NCBI RefSeq assembly: GCF_000327385.1
Contig: NW_008709379.1
Location: 3,718,390 to 3,782,389 of the forward strand
Direction of reading: 5' to 3'
Length of the DNA: 64,000 bases
Source of the DNA: Lottia gigantea
Lineage: Eukaryota > Mollusca > Gastropoda > Lottiidae
A program made the translations under genes and the position numbers. The notes beneath the pieces are model-generated. The model was not told where the DNA came from, searched no databases, and saw nothing but the letters and a program-made list of their open reading frames with translations. The stretch's first letter is position 1, and each line of letters begins with the position of its first letter. This document shows, piece after piece, positions 53,793 through 64,000 of the stretch.

Positions 53793-55366
53793 CTGCAAAT
53801 AAGAGGAGTAAATCTTAAGGGGGAAAAAAATCAAATACAAGAGGTGACCGGTGCCGAGGTGACCTACTCTGTCACCGAGCCACTGTAGACTCGTAAATCA
53901 ATTCAACCGTCGTTTCACAATACCACTGATATAATCAAAAAATGTGAGCATCAAACAGGTTCATGTTTTCTCATTTTATCTGGTCTACTTTGTCTTCCTG
54001 TCACTTACTGTATTAAAATCTATGAGTTCCTCAAGAAAAATTAAAATTTATCCACAGGGGGCAGCCATTTTGTGGATAGAGTTATGTCCCTTCGTCTTTT
54101 CACAATCGAATACAAGACAAAACACGTAAACAATGTAAATTAATCCGAAAATTCGACGGGTACATTGCCCAATTAAATCTTGCCCACAGACATTGAGTTA
54201 GTGTAGTAATAAGAACTATATATAACTCTATGCCCACAGATCACTGGCAAATGCTTTTTTTTAGGATAACATCATTGAAACAGTAGCCGACTCAAATAAC
54301 GGCCTTCGTAAAAGTTACGCTAGCGCTCTGCAACAGATGCAGCTTACGGATACTGCCGAGAATGGTGTAGCCGACGTTGTGTATTAATTAGCATCTCTAA
54401 GAATAATTAGGCCTCTAAATCTTGAAGTCAGACTATATATTGGATGAATAATTAAAATCAAATTATATTGTTGATACAGCGTAGAACGCCAACCTAAATT
54501 AATGAAGACTTCAATACCTATTATCAGGCAATCTCCGTTATGTTCAGGCTTCATGTAATCCACCACGAAATAACGCCTATTTGGAAAGTAACGACTGGCA
54601 TTGCTTTAGCAGTATCGGAGTTAAGTACCGGGTAACCCAGATCATGGACAGGTGCAGGTCTTCATGCTTCTGCCTGTATCAAACTCCATTTTCTAGAGCA
54701 TTCTGCAGTTCTCATCATTTTTGCTGGAATTATAGGCTTACCCCTAAGAAATCAGGCTATGGTGCAGACAGGTGGTAGCCATAGCCTACAATATATGAAA
54801 TACTCTGAGAGAAACTTAAATCTTTCTGAAACACTTTACTGTAAGTCCATATCATAATTGTTTAGTGTATGCTGTAGAAAGGTGGATGTTGGGGTATAAC
54901 AGGGATAGAAAATCTCTATTGTATATGTCTGATAAGAGATGAAAGAGAAACGTAAGAGGATAACAAATCTTAGCTTACTTGGTTATTATTGACCTTTTTA
55001 ATCTCATTCTTCCAATCAAATATTTATGACTCTTCCACACGAAACGTGATGATTTTATATTCGACTATTAGTCAGTTGGTCTTTAGAGCTGAGAAGATAA
55101 AATACTGTTTCTCGGTTTCTGATTTTCGGTGATATATGAAAGAAATATTGAAAACATATCCATTCTGTGACTTTTAATGGGAACTGTATGCTAACCAGTA
55201 ACACAATTGTAAATCCTCTAAGAGATATATTTTAAAGTGAACAATGGGACCATTTTTGTCACCGAGAACAATACTACACTTGACATTTATTCTAATGTGA
55301 ATAATTATTTACAGAAAAACGGTCGGTTATATTTTGTTTTGATTACAAGCTTATTAGACTGCCAAA
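53793..55366. promoter_or_regulatory. Divergent intergenic region between MRPL51 and the 55.4-kb gene
   Basis: MRPL51 runs left and the next gene runs right, so both promoters should lie in these 1.57 kb. GCAGCCATTTTG at 54061-54072 is, on the minus strand, CAAAATGGCTGC, matching the YY1-type AANATGGC core often found at mitochondrial and ribosomal protein gene starts. It is oriented with MRPL51. A GC-richer block at 54555-54787 ends in a 9-bp perfect hairpin stem. I see no TATA box that stands out from AT-rich background. Confidence 0.4.
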
Positions 55367-56563
55367 ATGCCGACCGCAAGTCAATGGCAGATTATAAGGA
55401 AGGTGACTAACCCAAATTTGGAGGCCAGATCCGCAATAGAGGTACCGTCTACTTTGGCAGACAAATTGAAATCCTTACAAATCAAAGATGAGGAAGATGA
55501 TCCTCTGGGATTAAAGACCTTGAAGAACAGAATAACAGAGGGCAAATCAGGGAATCATCACAAGAAAACCGAAGACCCAGCACCAGAGAATAAAGATTGT
55601 ACAAGGGAAACTCAGAGAGTTCTAGAAAAATTACCAAAACGATTACAGAGCAATCTACTACGTCTTGGGTTCAGAAAATCAATGAGGAACATGAAACGGT
55701 AAGTGGCCTCTCTTTTTGTCATAATGTTGAATACGTTGACATAGATTGGTCCGGCAATGTCGGGAAAATTGTACCTTCCCACTCTTGAACTGAAGACAGC
55801 TCGTAGGATTACATGAGCTGGCTATTAAACCGTCTGAAGATATCTTTGTTACTGTTTTATCTGAGGATAGCTTCATTATTTGTTCACAAAAAGTTTTGTC
55901 TACTAAGGAGAAGCTTTTAGCGAGAAATCTAAATTAGCTGAAGAAATGATTGTGCATAAACAGATTTCAGATTTAAGATACACGTACGTGTACATGCTAA
56001 AAGTGAATAACTTAACACCGAGTTTGATGTACAAAATGGATAGGAAAATGGCAGGATGGAATCAAGCCAATAACTAAACCTATTGTCTCTATCATTTCAG
56101 AAGTTTCGGACAATTAGTCGAAGATGAAATTAAAGAAGAATTCAATGAAACAGACGAACTTATCAAACAACTACAAACCCGACAAAATATCGTTCCAATA
56201 AAAGACATGAAACCACCAGATCTTAAACCCAAGGCCGTGTGTTTCTCTAGTCTTGGTATTGAACCTACACATCTTGAAGTGAAAAAGGCCGTCGATCGCT
56301 TACTGACCACCTACCCTGAAATCCGACTAACTACTATCGAGTTTCAACCACGTTTTAAAATGGTCAAAACTGAAACCAGCGAGAAAATAAGTCGCTGGGT
56401 CATATCTTTTAACACTGAGTGGGGTAGATCTAGGATGACAAATCAAGAACTGATATTAAATGGTGAAGAAATTGTTTTAAAGCGATATGACGAAGTAGTA
56501 AAGTCGGAATTCAAACAAGCTCGTAGAGTAGCTGAAATAATGATGATAGTTAAGAATGCCTAG
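55367..56563 (+). CDS. Uncharacterised 264-residue protein
   Basis: Two exons, 55367-55698 and 56101-56563, join in phase 2 with GTAAGT and TTTCAG borders and yield 264 residues. The start ATG lies in AAAATGCCG, and the AT-rich DNA before it has no longer in-frame start that I noticed. I do not recognise the family. Visible features are a polar, charged N-terminal half (DEEDDPLGLKTLKNRI, a Lys/Glu-rich linker, then an amphipathic helix with VEDEIKEEFNETDELIKQL). The compact C-terminal part runs AVCFSSLGIEP, a helix KKAVDRLL, then RWVISFNTEWG and LILNGEEIVLKRYD. The order strand-helix-strand-strand-helix-strand suggests a small RRM-like ferredoxin fold (inference). There is no signal peptide or membrane segment. 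Codon quality and splice consistency argue for a real gene. Confidence 0.75.
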
Positions 56564-57278
56564 AAAAAAAATCATCTTTAGACTTTCTACTCTGGAATTC
56601 TGGCAATTTATTTTTGACGATCCTGCTCCAAAAATGTGATATCTGAATTTCTTTAGGTAGATATATACACAGTGCTAGGTTAAGTTTGACCAAAGGAGTT
56701 GGATTATCTCTCCTAGGTAGATTCTTTTGGCATGCCAAAAGGACCATTGCTAGTGCCAATATACCAGTCCACTGCGTATTTCGATATACGAGTTGTTCGC
56801 TGCGTCTGATCTCCATCAGTTTGGCTCATGAATCAACTCTTGAGAAAATGTTATGCACTAGTTAGTATCGTATCATGTTTATTCTGCGTGTATAATTGCA
56901 TGATTAAATTATCAGTAATAGCTTAGTCTCTTGTATTTCTGCAGTCGTTGGCTTTTAAAGGCTACAACTTGATATATAAGTTTTAGACTATTGTTTTCAA
57001 TTCGATAAGGTAGGACCCAGATTTCCATATTATTTTATTTTTTCAAAGAGATAGAAAAAGGCATACGACTTGTGCTTGTGAAGAATCACTCCCGATAATT
57101 TCCTCTATAATGTTAGTTTAAGTTACAATGATACAAGTTCATAATAGCGACAACCTTACCAATTGCGTAATTCAGTTTCCTATATCAGATAAAAATGTAT
57201 ATCAATTTACATCGAAACTATGTCAGTAGACTTTTTACATCCAAACATTATATCGTGGTGCGACACGGAATAGGAATA
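56564..57278. other. Intergenic region before the secreted Ig gene
   Basis: It should hold the 3' end of the 55.4-kb gene and the promoter and 5' UTR of the 57.3-kb gene. An ATTAAA near 56903 could be a poly(A) signal. An open stretch on the minus strand (56550-56816) shows no domain, and I do not call it. Confidence 0.4.
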
Positions 57279-60000
57279 ATGCTCCAACGAAATTTTGTGC
57301 ACAATTTTCTACGGGTATTGTTTGGAATTACTTTGTTAAATATGGTAAGTACGAACATTAGTACTGTAAAGAAATACCGATTGTGATCCAAACGATTTGC
57401 TTTATTAGAATCCAATTTCTTGATTTTGAAAATGCTTATAAACTTCGGCAACAACTTATCGACCTTTTCTATAACATTGCATGTGACTGTCATGAAAAGA
57501 CGAGAAGCCTGCTATTGAGCATACCAATCTTTATTATATTTTTTTTAAAGGTCAAATGCAATGCTGATGTTAGTCCATTAGAGTTATCAATAACCAGATT
57601 GGAAAATAACATTACAGCACAATATAGTGTGGTATTTACTTATTCTGATGTTGGAAGAGTTCAGCTTATCTGGTATGAAGCAGACATAGCAAAGAAGGGT
57701 AGGGTTCTTTTTCAGGCACTAATGCTTTAACTAACTAGTGGACATACTCATGCAGTAACTGTAAATAATGAGAATGTGAATAATGATCTAGAGTCACTTC
57801 ATACATTTTAATTCAATTGTGAGAAATCGATTCTATGATCAACAAAGACTATGGAGACTTCGTCATACCAAACACCACATGCACACAGTATCAAGTATCT
57901 TCCGCGAATCACATCACTTCGTTCCTTTGACAGTTAAATATACGTCTCAACACCAAATAAAACACAATAAAATGTCAAATTTGTTTCAGATGATCATCAG
58001 ACCTTGGATCCCGAAGGATCCAATGGTACATCTTTGTTCACTACCAATTCTACTGAGACTGTCAAACTGGAGGTGGTCCTACACAATTACCTTAGAATAT
58101 ACTACTTCCACCATCATGATGTGACCAACACAACTACATTTTGTATACCATCAAAACAGGTAACAGCTGAACCGTCGGATCTGAGATACAGATTTGGAAG
58201 CATCCTACCTGGAAACCTGCTAATTCACCCAAGCAAAGATCCAGATTTTGAAATGGAAATCAACTGGTCTTTGTTGACTGTTGATTATTCTCAAGAACAA
58301 CCGGCCATACAGGTCTACCATCAATGGAAAATGAAGAGGACGTTCAATCCACCTATTGTGTATATAGATAAACGAATAGAAAACAATACCACCAACATCC
58401 TCTACGCTTTGTCAACAGATCAACAGCGGCTTGATGGTACTCTGATATGGTCTGTTTTGTTTGCAAGCACCAACCACGGTGTACCATTAGATCACATAGT
58501 GTACAAACTAACACTTCCGGTTCTAGAGAGAATATATACCGAACCGTATGATGAGAATGTATTGGGTTTTGTTAATCAACATCAATCCAAATACCCCGAT
58601 TGTTTGGATATGGAGTCTTGTGTGATTACGTGTGAAGTTGTTGGGTTCTATCCTTCAGATATTACTTTGTATCGCAATGACAATTTTACAAATTTCCAAA
58701 ACGTTACCTTGTTTTCCAAGATCGTTAGGCATCACGAGTACGGGATACTGGCACATTTTACCATCCCTTTAATGACACAAGAACACGAAGGACTGTACAG
58801 ATGTGAGGCTAGGAACACTGTTGGTGTATCAACGAGTATTGGTATTGAATTATTTTCCAGGAAACCTGTAAATATTTTACATGATGAATCAAGTCTGGTT
58901 GATTTTGAAGACGGGGAAGTTTATGGAGTAAGTTACCAGCATCTGCTTACCTCCGAAATCAGCATTATACAATGATACGGTGCCGTATTGATATGGTCAA
59001 TGTCATTTGATATTGATATCGTCACAGTCATATTGACATCGCCACTGTCGTATTGAAATCACTACAGTCATATTGATATCGCCACTGTCATATTGAAATT
59101 GATATCTTCACTGTCCTATTGATATTGATATCGTCACTGTCGTATTGATATCACCACAGTCATATTGATACCATCAATGCCACATTGATATCATCAATGT
59201 CACATCGATATCATCGTTGTCCTATTGATGTTGATATAGTTACTGTCATATTGATCTTGTCGCTGTTATATTGATATCATCAGTACCATATTGATACCAT
59301 CACTGCATTATCATATTGATTTTGATATCACCACTTACATATATTAGTGATATCATCGCTGCTATATCATATTGATGTCATCGCTGCCATATTGATATCA
59401 TCACTGCCATATCGATACTGTTACTATCATAGTAATATATTAATAGTATCTTATTAATATCATGACTATCATATTGATATCATCACCTCGATACTGAAAT
59501 TATCACTGTCATATCCATAGAAACATCATCACATTCATCATTCATCATTGCTATCATCATCGTTGTAAATTCGTCGTCATTTGTTATGCGTCACAATTAT
59601 AATCATCATCGTAGTAATGCTATTTATCCAATGTTCCTCTTAGTCATCAGCAGCAGCATAAACAGTGGTAGCTTCAGCATCGTCATCATCGTCGTCATAG
59701 TCTTCATTACGATTATCATTGTCACCACCAGTCTTAATTATTATTATTATTATTATTTTTTTGCAGTTCACCTTGACATGTTTAGCAAGAGGACATCCTG
59801 CACCTACCATGTCGTTTAGAAAGAACGACCCTCATGGACAGACAATAAGCAATGGTACAAGTTACACTGTTGTAACGTCATTTGAGGATGAAATTCACAG
59901 TATAGTTTTAACGATTCGACAAGTGGATTACTCTGTATTTAGCTATGTTTGTGTGGCTGTCAACCAATTCAATAGGGACTATTATTCATTTTATCCTTGA
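57279..60000 (+). CDS. Secreted Ig-domain protein, 461 residues
   Basis: Exons are 57279-57344, 57551-57698, 57990-58927 and 59767-60000, with consistent phases (0, 1, 0). I chose the ATG at 57279 because it gives a signal peptide (FLRVLFGITLLNM, likely cleaved after KCNA). An in-frame ATG at 57195 would put a charged extension before it. Residues 26-270 have no clear domain but two W-containing beta-rich stretches (VQLIWYEADI and MEINWSLLTVDY) that may be cysteine-poor Ig-like folds. Residues 282-350 form an Ig domain (C286, GFYPSDI at 290-296, EGLYRCEARN with C343). The last exon holds a second Ig domain (TLTCLARGHPAP with C389, SYVCVAVNQ with C446). About ten N-glycosylation sequons and no membrane segment suggest secretion. 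A role in immunity or adhesion is possible, but nothing visible proves it. Confidence 0.8.
58986..59510. repeat. Degenerate tandem repeat in intron 3 of the secreted Ig gene
   Basis: About 22-25 imperfect copies of an 18-21-bp motif, CATATTGATATCATCACTGT. The core TGATATCA is palindromic. After 59510 the sequence grades into simple ATCATC/GTCGTC runs and a (TTA)n tract before the acceptor at 59766. The array makes up about a third of the 839-bp intron. Confidence 0.8.
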
Positions 60001-60088
60001 TTTTCGGTATAAAATGACATAAGTATGTAAGGGTAGCTTGTAATGTAAATCGTGAGTTTGAATAGTGAATTGTAATTTTGTAAGGAGT

Positions 60089-60094
60089 ATTAAA
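60089..60094 (+). terminator. Candidate poly(A) signal of the secreted Ig gene
   Basis: ATTAAA lies 88 bp past the TGA at 60000 and is the first poly(A)-type hexamer downstream. It leaves about 340 bp before the stop codon of the convergent small-peptide gene. Confidence 0.4.
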
Positions 60095-60390
60095 TTTACC
60101 CTTTCCACTGTTCACATTTTATTTTATTTTACTCTTTGCACAATAATGCTTGGTTGTATATTTTTAAAACTGTTCGGGAGAATCATTATAACTGTCAACT
60201 GTTATCTTCCGTCTGGTTTTCTGAAATTAAGTTCTATAACAGTGCAAAAAGCCACCCTTAAAGAGCCTTGGCGCTTTTTTTCACCGTCACTTCCATTGGT
60301 TTGTATGAAGTGAAGCAACGACGGGAAAAAGATGTGACATATTATAAGGATAAAGGAATATTTTACTACAAAGATATCACTAAAACGGAT

Positions 60391-60396
60391 TTTAAT
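60391..60396 (-). terminator. Candidate poly(A) signal of the small peptide gene
   Basis: TTTAAT on the plus strand is ATTAAA on the minus strand, about 45 bp past the stop codon at 60442. Its position suits a short 3' UTR in a convergent gene pair. Confidence 0.35.
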
Positions 60397-60441
60397 TATT
60401 TTGAAAATGAAAAAACAAATGAAACTCTTCAATGAGAGAGA

Positions 60442-61051
60442 TTAGTAAGGTTGTGGTGCTGCTCCCGTACGTCCGTTTGGTGACATGGGAAATATAGCTC
60501 TATTCAGTTGATCTCCGATGTTAACTAACTCTGATTTGCTGTTGGAGGCCTTGAATTCCTTGTATATGTTGTGTAAAATACCCCCAGGTCGCATCATATT
60601 GTACAATTCGCCACCAGGTTGCAACATTCGATCAAACATCGTGAAAAAATCAGGATCTCTCGGTCGTGCTGCACCTTAAAAGGAAAGATAAACATCATAT
60701 GTTTTAATAGCATATATAGCATATAGAATCCCGCTTGACGGATAATAAGTTGCACGATCAGAGCCAGGCATCTTATTCCCTTTTCATGGGAGTTCCTGTA
60801 CCCCACACTGTACCACAAAACAACTCAGGGGTACGGTTTCTCTCCTTCGTACAATTCCGTAGTTTTTACAAGAATTTCGGGCTATCTTTTCTAGAGATAA
60901 ATAAAACTGCATTGTCATAATTATATTGAAGTGGATCAGATGTAACAGCAAAACTGCCTTCCAATTTAACTAAATAGAAATTACCTAGCGACAATGTTAG
61001 TCCACAAAGTGCTAACAGAATGGTTCCGATAATAACAATCGACGTTTTCAT
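60442..61051 (-). CDS. Small secreted peptide precursor, 99 residues
   Basis: Two coding exons on the minus strand, 60985-61051 and 60442-60674, join in phase 1 and give 99 residues. The N-terminus MKTSIVIIGTILLALCGLTL is a classic signal peptide ending at exon 1. The mature part has no cysteine. It carries a tandem motif, MLQPGGELYN (39-48) then MRPGGILHN (50-58), and ends PNGRTGAAPQPY, where G-R could allow C-terminal amidation after processing. A splice acceptor (ATTCCAG) lies one base before the ATG, so a separate 5' UTR exon is expected. I do not recognise the family. A neuropeptide, hormone or other secreted peptide fits the layout, but dibasic processing sites are lacking, so this remains open. 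It converges on the secreted Ig gene. Confidence 0.7.
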
Positions 61052-62149
61052 CCTGGAATTATACCAATAGTAGAATTATTTCACTTTTTTTTTAAAAAAA
61101 AAGAACTAATAATGTTTCTCTCAAACATGGTATTTGAATTTGTATTTAATAGTATCAATCTATAATCCTAGGTTGTGTGTATTTATTTATTTTTTATTTT
61201 TTTTTATGTCAAAAATAGTAATTTAATTAACATTAATATCTGTAATGGAGTGATCAAAAACCAATACCAGTCATTTCAAATTCATTGTAAGAATATTTCA
61301 ACTATTAAAACCAAAATGTCGAAATTTCTGAACATAGAGATGTAGCATAAATATCCGTATAAGCAAAACAAGTTAAAAAAAAACAAAGAAAAAGAAAAAA
61401 AAATAATATTTTATACCCTCACTTTATGGGAAGGACTTTGTCATATAAAAACATGCTGTCAAGGCAAGACATACAGAAGTGTCATTAACTATCTAAATGA
61501 TATACAGATCAAGTAAATCTCCATATAAATAAATATATGTTTGTACAAGATAATTAAACGCGCATAAAAGAAACGATGTGCTTATTTCTTGCAACTCTCG
61601 CACAAAGTATGACAGTGGCTACAAGAGAACTTTGGATGGGGGAGAGAGAGAAAGGGGGAGGGGGGAGGCTGCCAAAAATGCTGCCATCCTCGGCACTGTA
61701 TGTTATTAATGGCGTCCTAATAGGTAAGTAAGTTGGAAAAGATTTAAGGCACTTAAAGAATATTATTTAAAGGTTTAAGGTGATAATCTTGCCTTTTGCT
61801 TTTCCAAAAGATAGCAATACATTTTAGAATGTAAATACGTCGTTTGGTTCGTCCACAATCACAGAAAAACGCAACAGCGATTCAACATCGTGATTAATTT
61901 ATACTACTACTACGTGCAGCTGTAACATTGAATGTAGTACAAATTACATAATTATTAAGTGTGTTGTAACCAACGGTACGCTTATTAAAATGGACAGACC
62001 AAGATTTTTCATCCAGAGTGGTGACAAGCTAGGAGAGCTGAAATTGAGCTCTGCTAGTGCCAAAAATCAAGATGACAATATCCGTTTAAGATGTATATTC
62101 AGCCGTATCAGAATTCTTTCTGTAAATGTATAAAATTAGTGTATCTTAC
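61052..62149 (-). other. Probable 5' UTR intron of the small peptide gene
   Basis: This stretch lies between a strong minus-strand donor (TTTCAG then GTAAGATA, donor at 62148-62149) and the acceptor ATTCCAG just before the start codon. It includes long A/T runs, an A-rich tract near 61370-61410, and a GA/GGGGGA-rich patch near 61640-61670. I see no gene in it. Confidence 0.45.
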
Positions 62150-62260
62150 CTGAAATACCAATAGAGACCACAATATCAACTGTATACCTGCACGATTGTC
62201 GTCTGAATTTTAAAATCCGACTTTTAAAACAGTAAATTATGTCACGTTATATCCACACAA
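62150..62260 (-). other. Candidate 5' UTR exon of the small peptide gene
   Basis: On the minus strand the sequence runs into GGTCTCTATTGGTATTTCAG followed by GTAAGATACA, a near-consensus donor. Its position 1.1 kb upstream of an acceptor that abuts the start codon makes it the best candidate leader exon. A TTTTAAAA motif near 62220 might be part of the promoter. The transcription start cannot be fixed, so the right boundary is approximate. Confidence 0.35.
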
Positions 62261-62640
62261 GTGACAAGTTCAAAGAGTGACAGGTTAATGTTCTTTATTT
62301 AAATACAGACTAAAATTCATATCTGCATATTGTACCTATTTTGCATTTATGGTATATCTCATATCTCATATTGATTTTTTTTTCTTTTTATACACCCAAT
62401 TTTTATTACGTTTATTCTTTCTATTTTCTTCTGCTTCTGTTTATTTTTGTTCCCTGTCATATAGAGTGTGGTTACTGATTTAGATTTAGTGCAGCGAGGA
62501 TCTAGTATTTGTACATTTCACCTGACACCTGTTGTCAATTTGATAGATTTACAATCACAGATGGAGTAACTTATTATAGTTCTCCAAAATCTTAAAATTG
62601 ATCAGCAAGGTTAATAGGAGGTTACTTCTATCTGCTTTTA

Positions 62641-64000
62641 TTTCATCTTCTATCTCCTTCAATCTTATATTCTATCTCCTTCAATCTTATCTTCTATCTT
62701 CTTAACTCTTATCTTCTATCTCCTTCAGTCTTATATTCTATCTCCTCCAATCTTATATTCTATCTTCTTCAATCTTATATTCTATCTTCTTCAGTCTTAT
62801 ATTCTATCTCCTTCAATCTTATATTCTATCTCCTTCAATCTTATATTCTATCTCCTTCAATCTTATATTCTATCTTCTTCAATCTTATATTCTATCTCCT
62901 TCAATCTTATATTCTATCTCCTTCAATCTTATATTCTATCTCCTTCAATCTTATATTCTATCTCCTTCAATCTTATCTTCTTTCTTCTTCAATCTTATCT
63001 TCTATCTCCTTCAATCTTATATTCTATCTCCTTCAATCTTATCTTCTATCTTCTTCAATCTTATATTCTATCTTCTTCAGTCTTATATTCTATCTCCTTC
63101 AATCTTATCTCCTATCTCCTTCAATCTTATATTCTATCTCCTTCAATCTTATATTTTATCTTCTTAACTCTTATCTTCTATCTCCTTCAATCTTATCTTC
63201 TATCTCCTTCAATCTTATATTCTATCATCTTCAATCTTATATTCTATCTTCTTCAATCTTATCTTCTATCTTCTTAACTCTTATCTTCTATTTCCTTCAA
63301 TCTTATATTCTATCTCTTTCAATCTTATATTCTATCTCCTTCAATCTTATCTTCTATCTCCTTCAATCTTATATTCTATCTCCTTCAATCTTATATTCTA
63401 TCTCCTTCAATCTTATATTCTATCTTCTTCAATCTTATCCTTCTATCTCCTTCAATCTTATCTTCTATCTCCTTCAATCTTATCTCCTATCTCCTTCAAT
63501 CTTATATTCTATCTCCTTCAATCTTATATTCTATCTCCTTCAATCTTATCTTCTATCTCCTTCAATCTTATATTTTATCTCCTTCAATCTTATCTCCTAT
63601 CTCCTTCAATCTTATCTTCTATGTCCTTCAATCTTATATTCTATCTTCTTCAATCTTATCCTTCTATCTCCTTCAATCTTATATTCTATCTTCTTCAATC
63701 TTATATTCTATCTCCTTCAATCTTATATTCTATCTCCTTCAATCTTATCCTTCTATCTCCTTCAATCTTATATTCTATCTCCTTCAATCTTATCTCCTAT
63801 CTCCTTCAATCTTATATTCTATCTCCTCCAATCTTATATTCTATCTCCTTCAATCTTATATTCTATCTCCTTCAATCTTATATTCTATCTCCTTCAATCT
63901 TATATTCTATCCCCTTCATTCTTATCTTCTATCTCCTTCAATCTTATATTCTATCTCCTTCAATCTTATATTCTATCGCCTTCAATCTTATATTCTATCT
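62641..64000. repeat. 22-bp pyrimidine-rich tandem array running off the window
   Basis: The unit is TCTATCTCCTTCAATCTTAT plus AT, in about 62 copies to the window end. Variants alternate at two positions (CTCCTTCA or CTTCTTCA, and TATAT or TATCT). A few copies carry one extra base (ATCCTTCT). The plus strand is almost purely T, C and A with hardly any G, so the strands are strongly asymmetric. The array continues beyond 64000. Confidence 0.95.

Noticed and set aside
54581-54640. GGAGTTAAGTACCGGGT, loosely like a 5S rRNA internal promoter
   Set aside because: Similarity is limited to a few bases and the rest of a 5S gene is absent.
1-64000. LTR retroelements, retroviruses, Polintons, CRISPR arrays or bacterial-type operons
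   Set aside because: I saw no reverse transcriptase, integrase, capsid or polymerase signatures, no long terminal repeats and no spacer-type arrays. The tandem arrays here have no unique spacers.

Overview
This is an AT-rich, intron-rich animal nuclear sequence, carrying short exons with GT-AG borders, large introns, minisatellites, short inverted-repeat transposons and isolated genes. An L1CAM/neuroglian-family adhesion gene and a metazoan-type mitochondrial ribosomal protein L51 gene show that it comes from a bilaterian invertebrate. A lophotrochozoan such as a mollusc is my best guess from composition and gene style, but nothing in the window proves it.

Layout. Positions 1 to about 35.4 kb hold no gene I can support: AT-rich sequence with two TTAA-flanked miniature transposons and the end of a third, a retroposon-like patch, short tandem repeats and a few regulatory-looking dyads. 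It may be one very long intron of the next gene. From 35.4 to 46.1 kb on the plus strand lie the last eight coding exons of an L1CAM/neuroglian-family gene: one Ig domain, four FnIII domains and a terminal hydrophobic segment with no cytoplasmic tail. A nonautonomous Harbinger element sits just past its stop codon (46.4-47.2 kb), followed by a 27-bp minisatellite (48.6-49.9 kb). From 51.9 to 53.8 kb on the minus strand is a three-coding-exon MRPL51 gene, whose first intron contains an element bounded by inverted G/C-run repeats. From 55.4 to 56.6 kb on the plus strand is a two-exon gene for an unrecognised 264-residue protein. From 57.3 to 60.0 kb on the plus strand is a four-exon gene for a secreted, heavily N-glycosylated protein with two Ig domains. 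It converges with a minus-strand gene at 60.4-61.05 kb (probable 5' UTR exon near 62.2 kb) for a 99-residue secreted peptide precursor with a duplicated PGG motif. The window ends inside a 22-bp pyrimidine-rich tandem array (62.64-64.0 kb).

The genes do not form an operon or one pathway. Three encode probable extracellular proteins (the adhesion protein, the Ig protein and the small peptide). The other two are a mitochondrial ribosomal protein and an unknown protein. The most unusual points are the L1-type protein with a contactin-like end, the Ig domain with a GFYPSDI motif, the small peptide precursor, and the repeat-bounded element in the MRPL51 intron. No retrovirus, LTR element, Polinton, CRISPR array, rRNA or intact tRNA was recognised.
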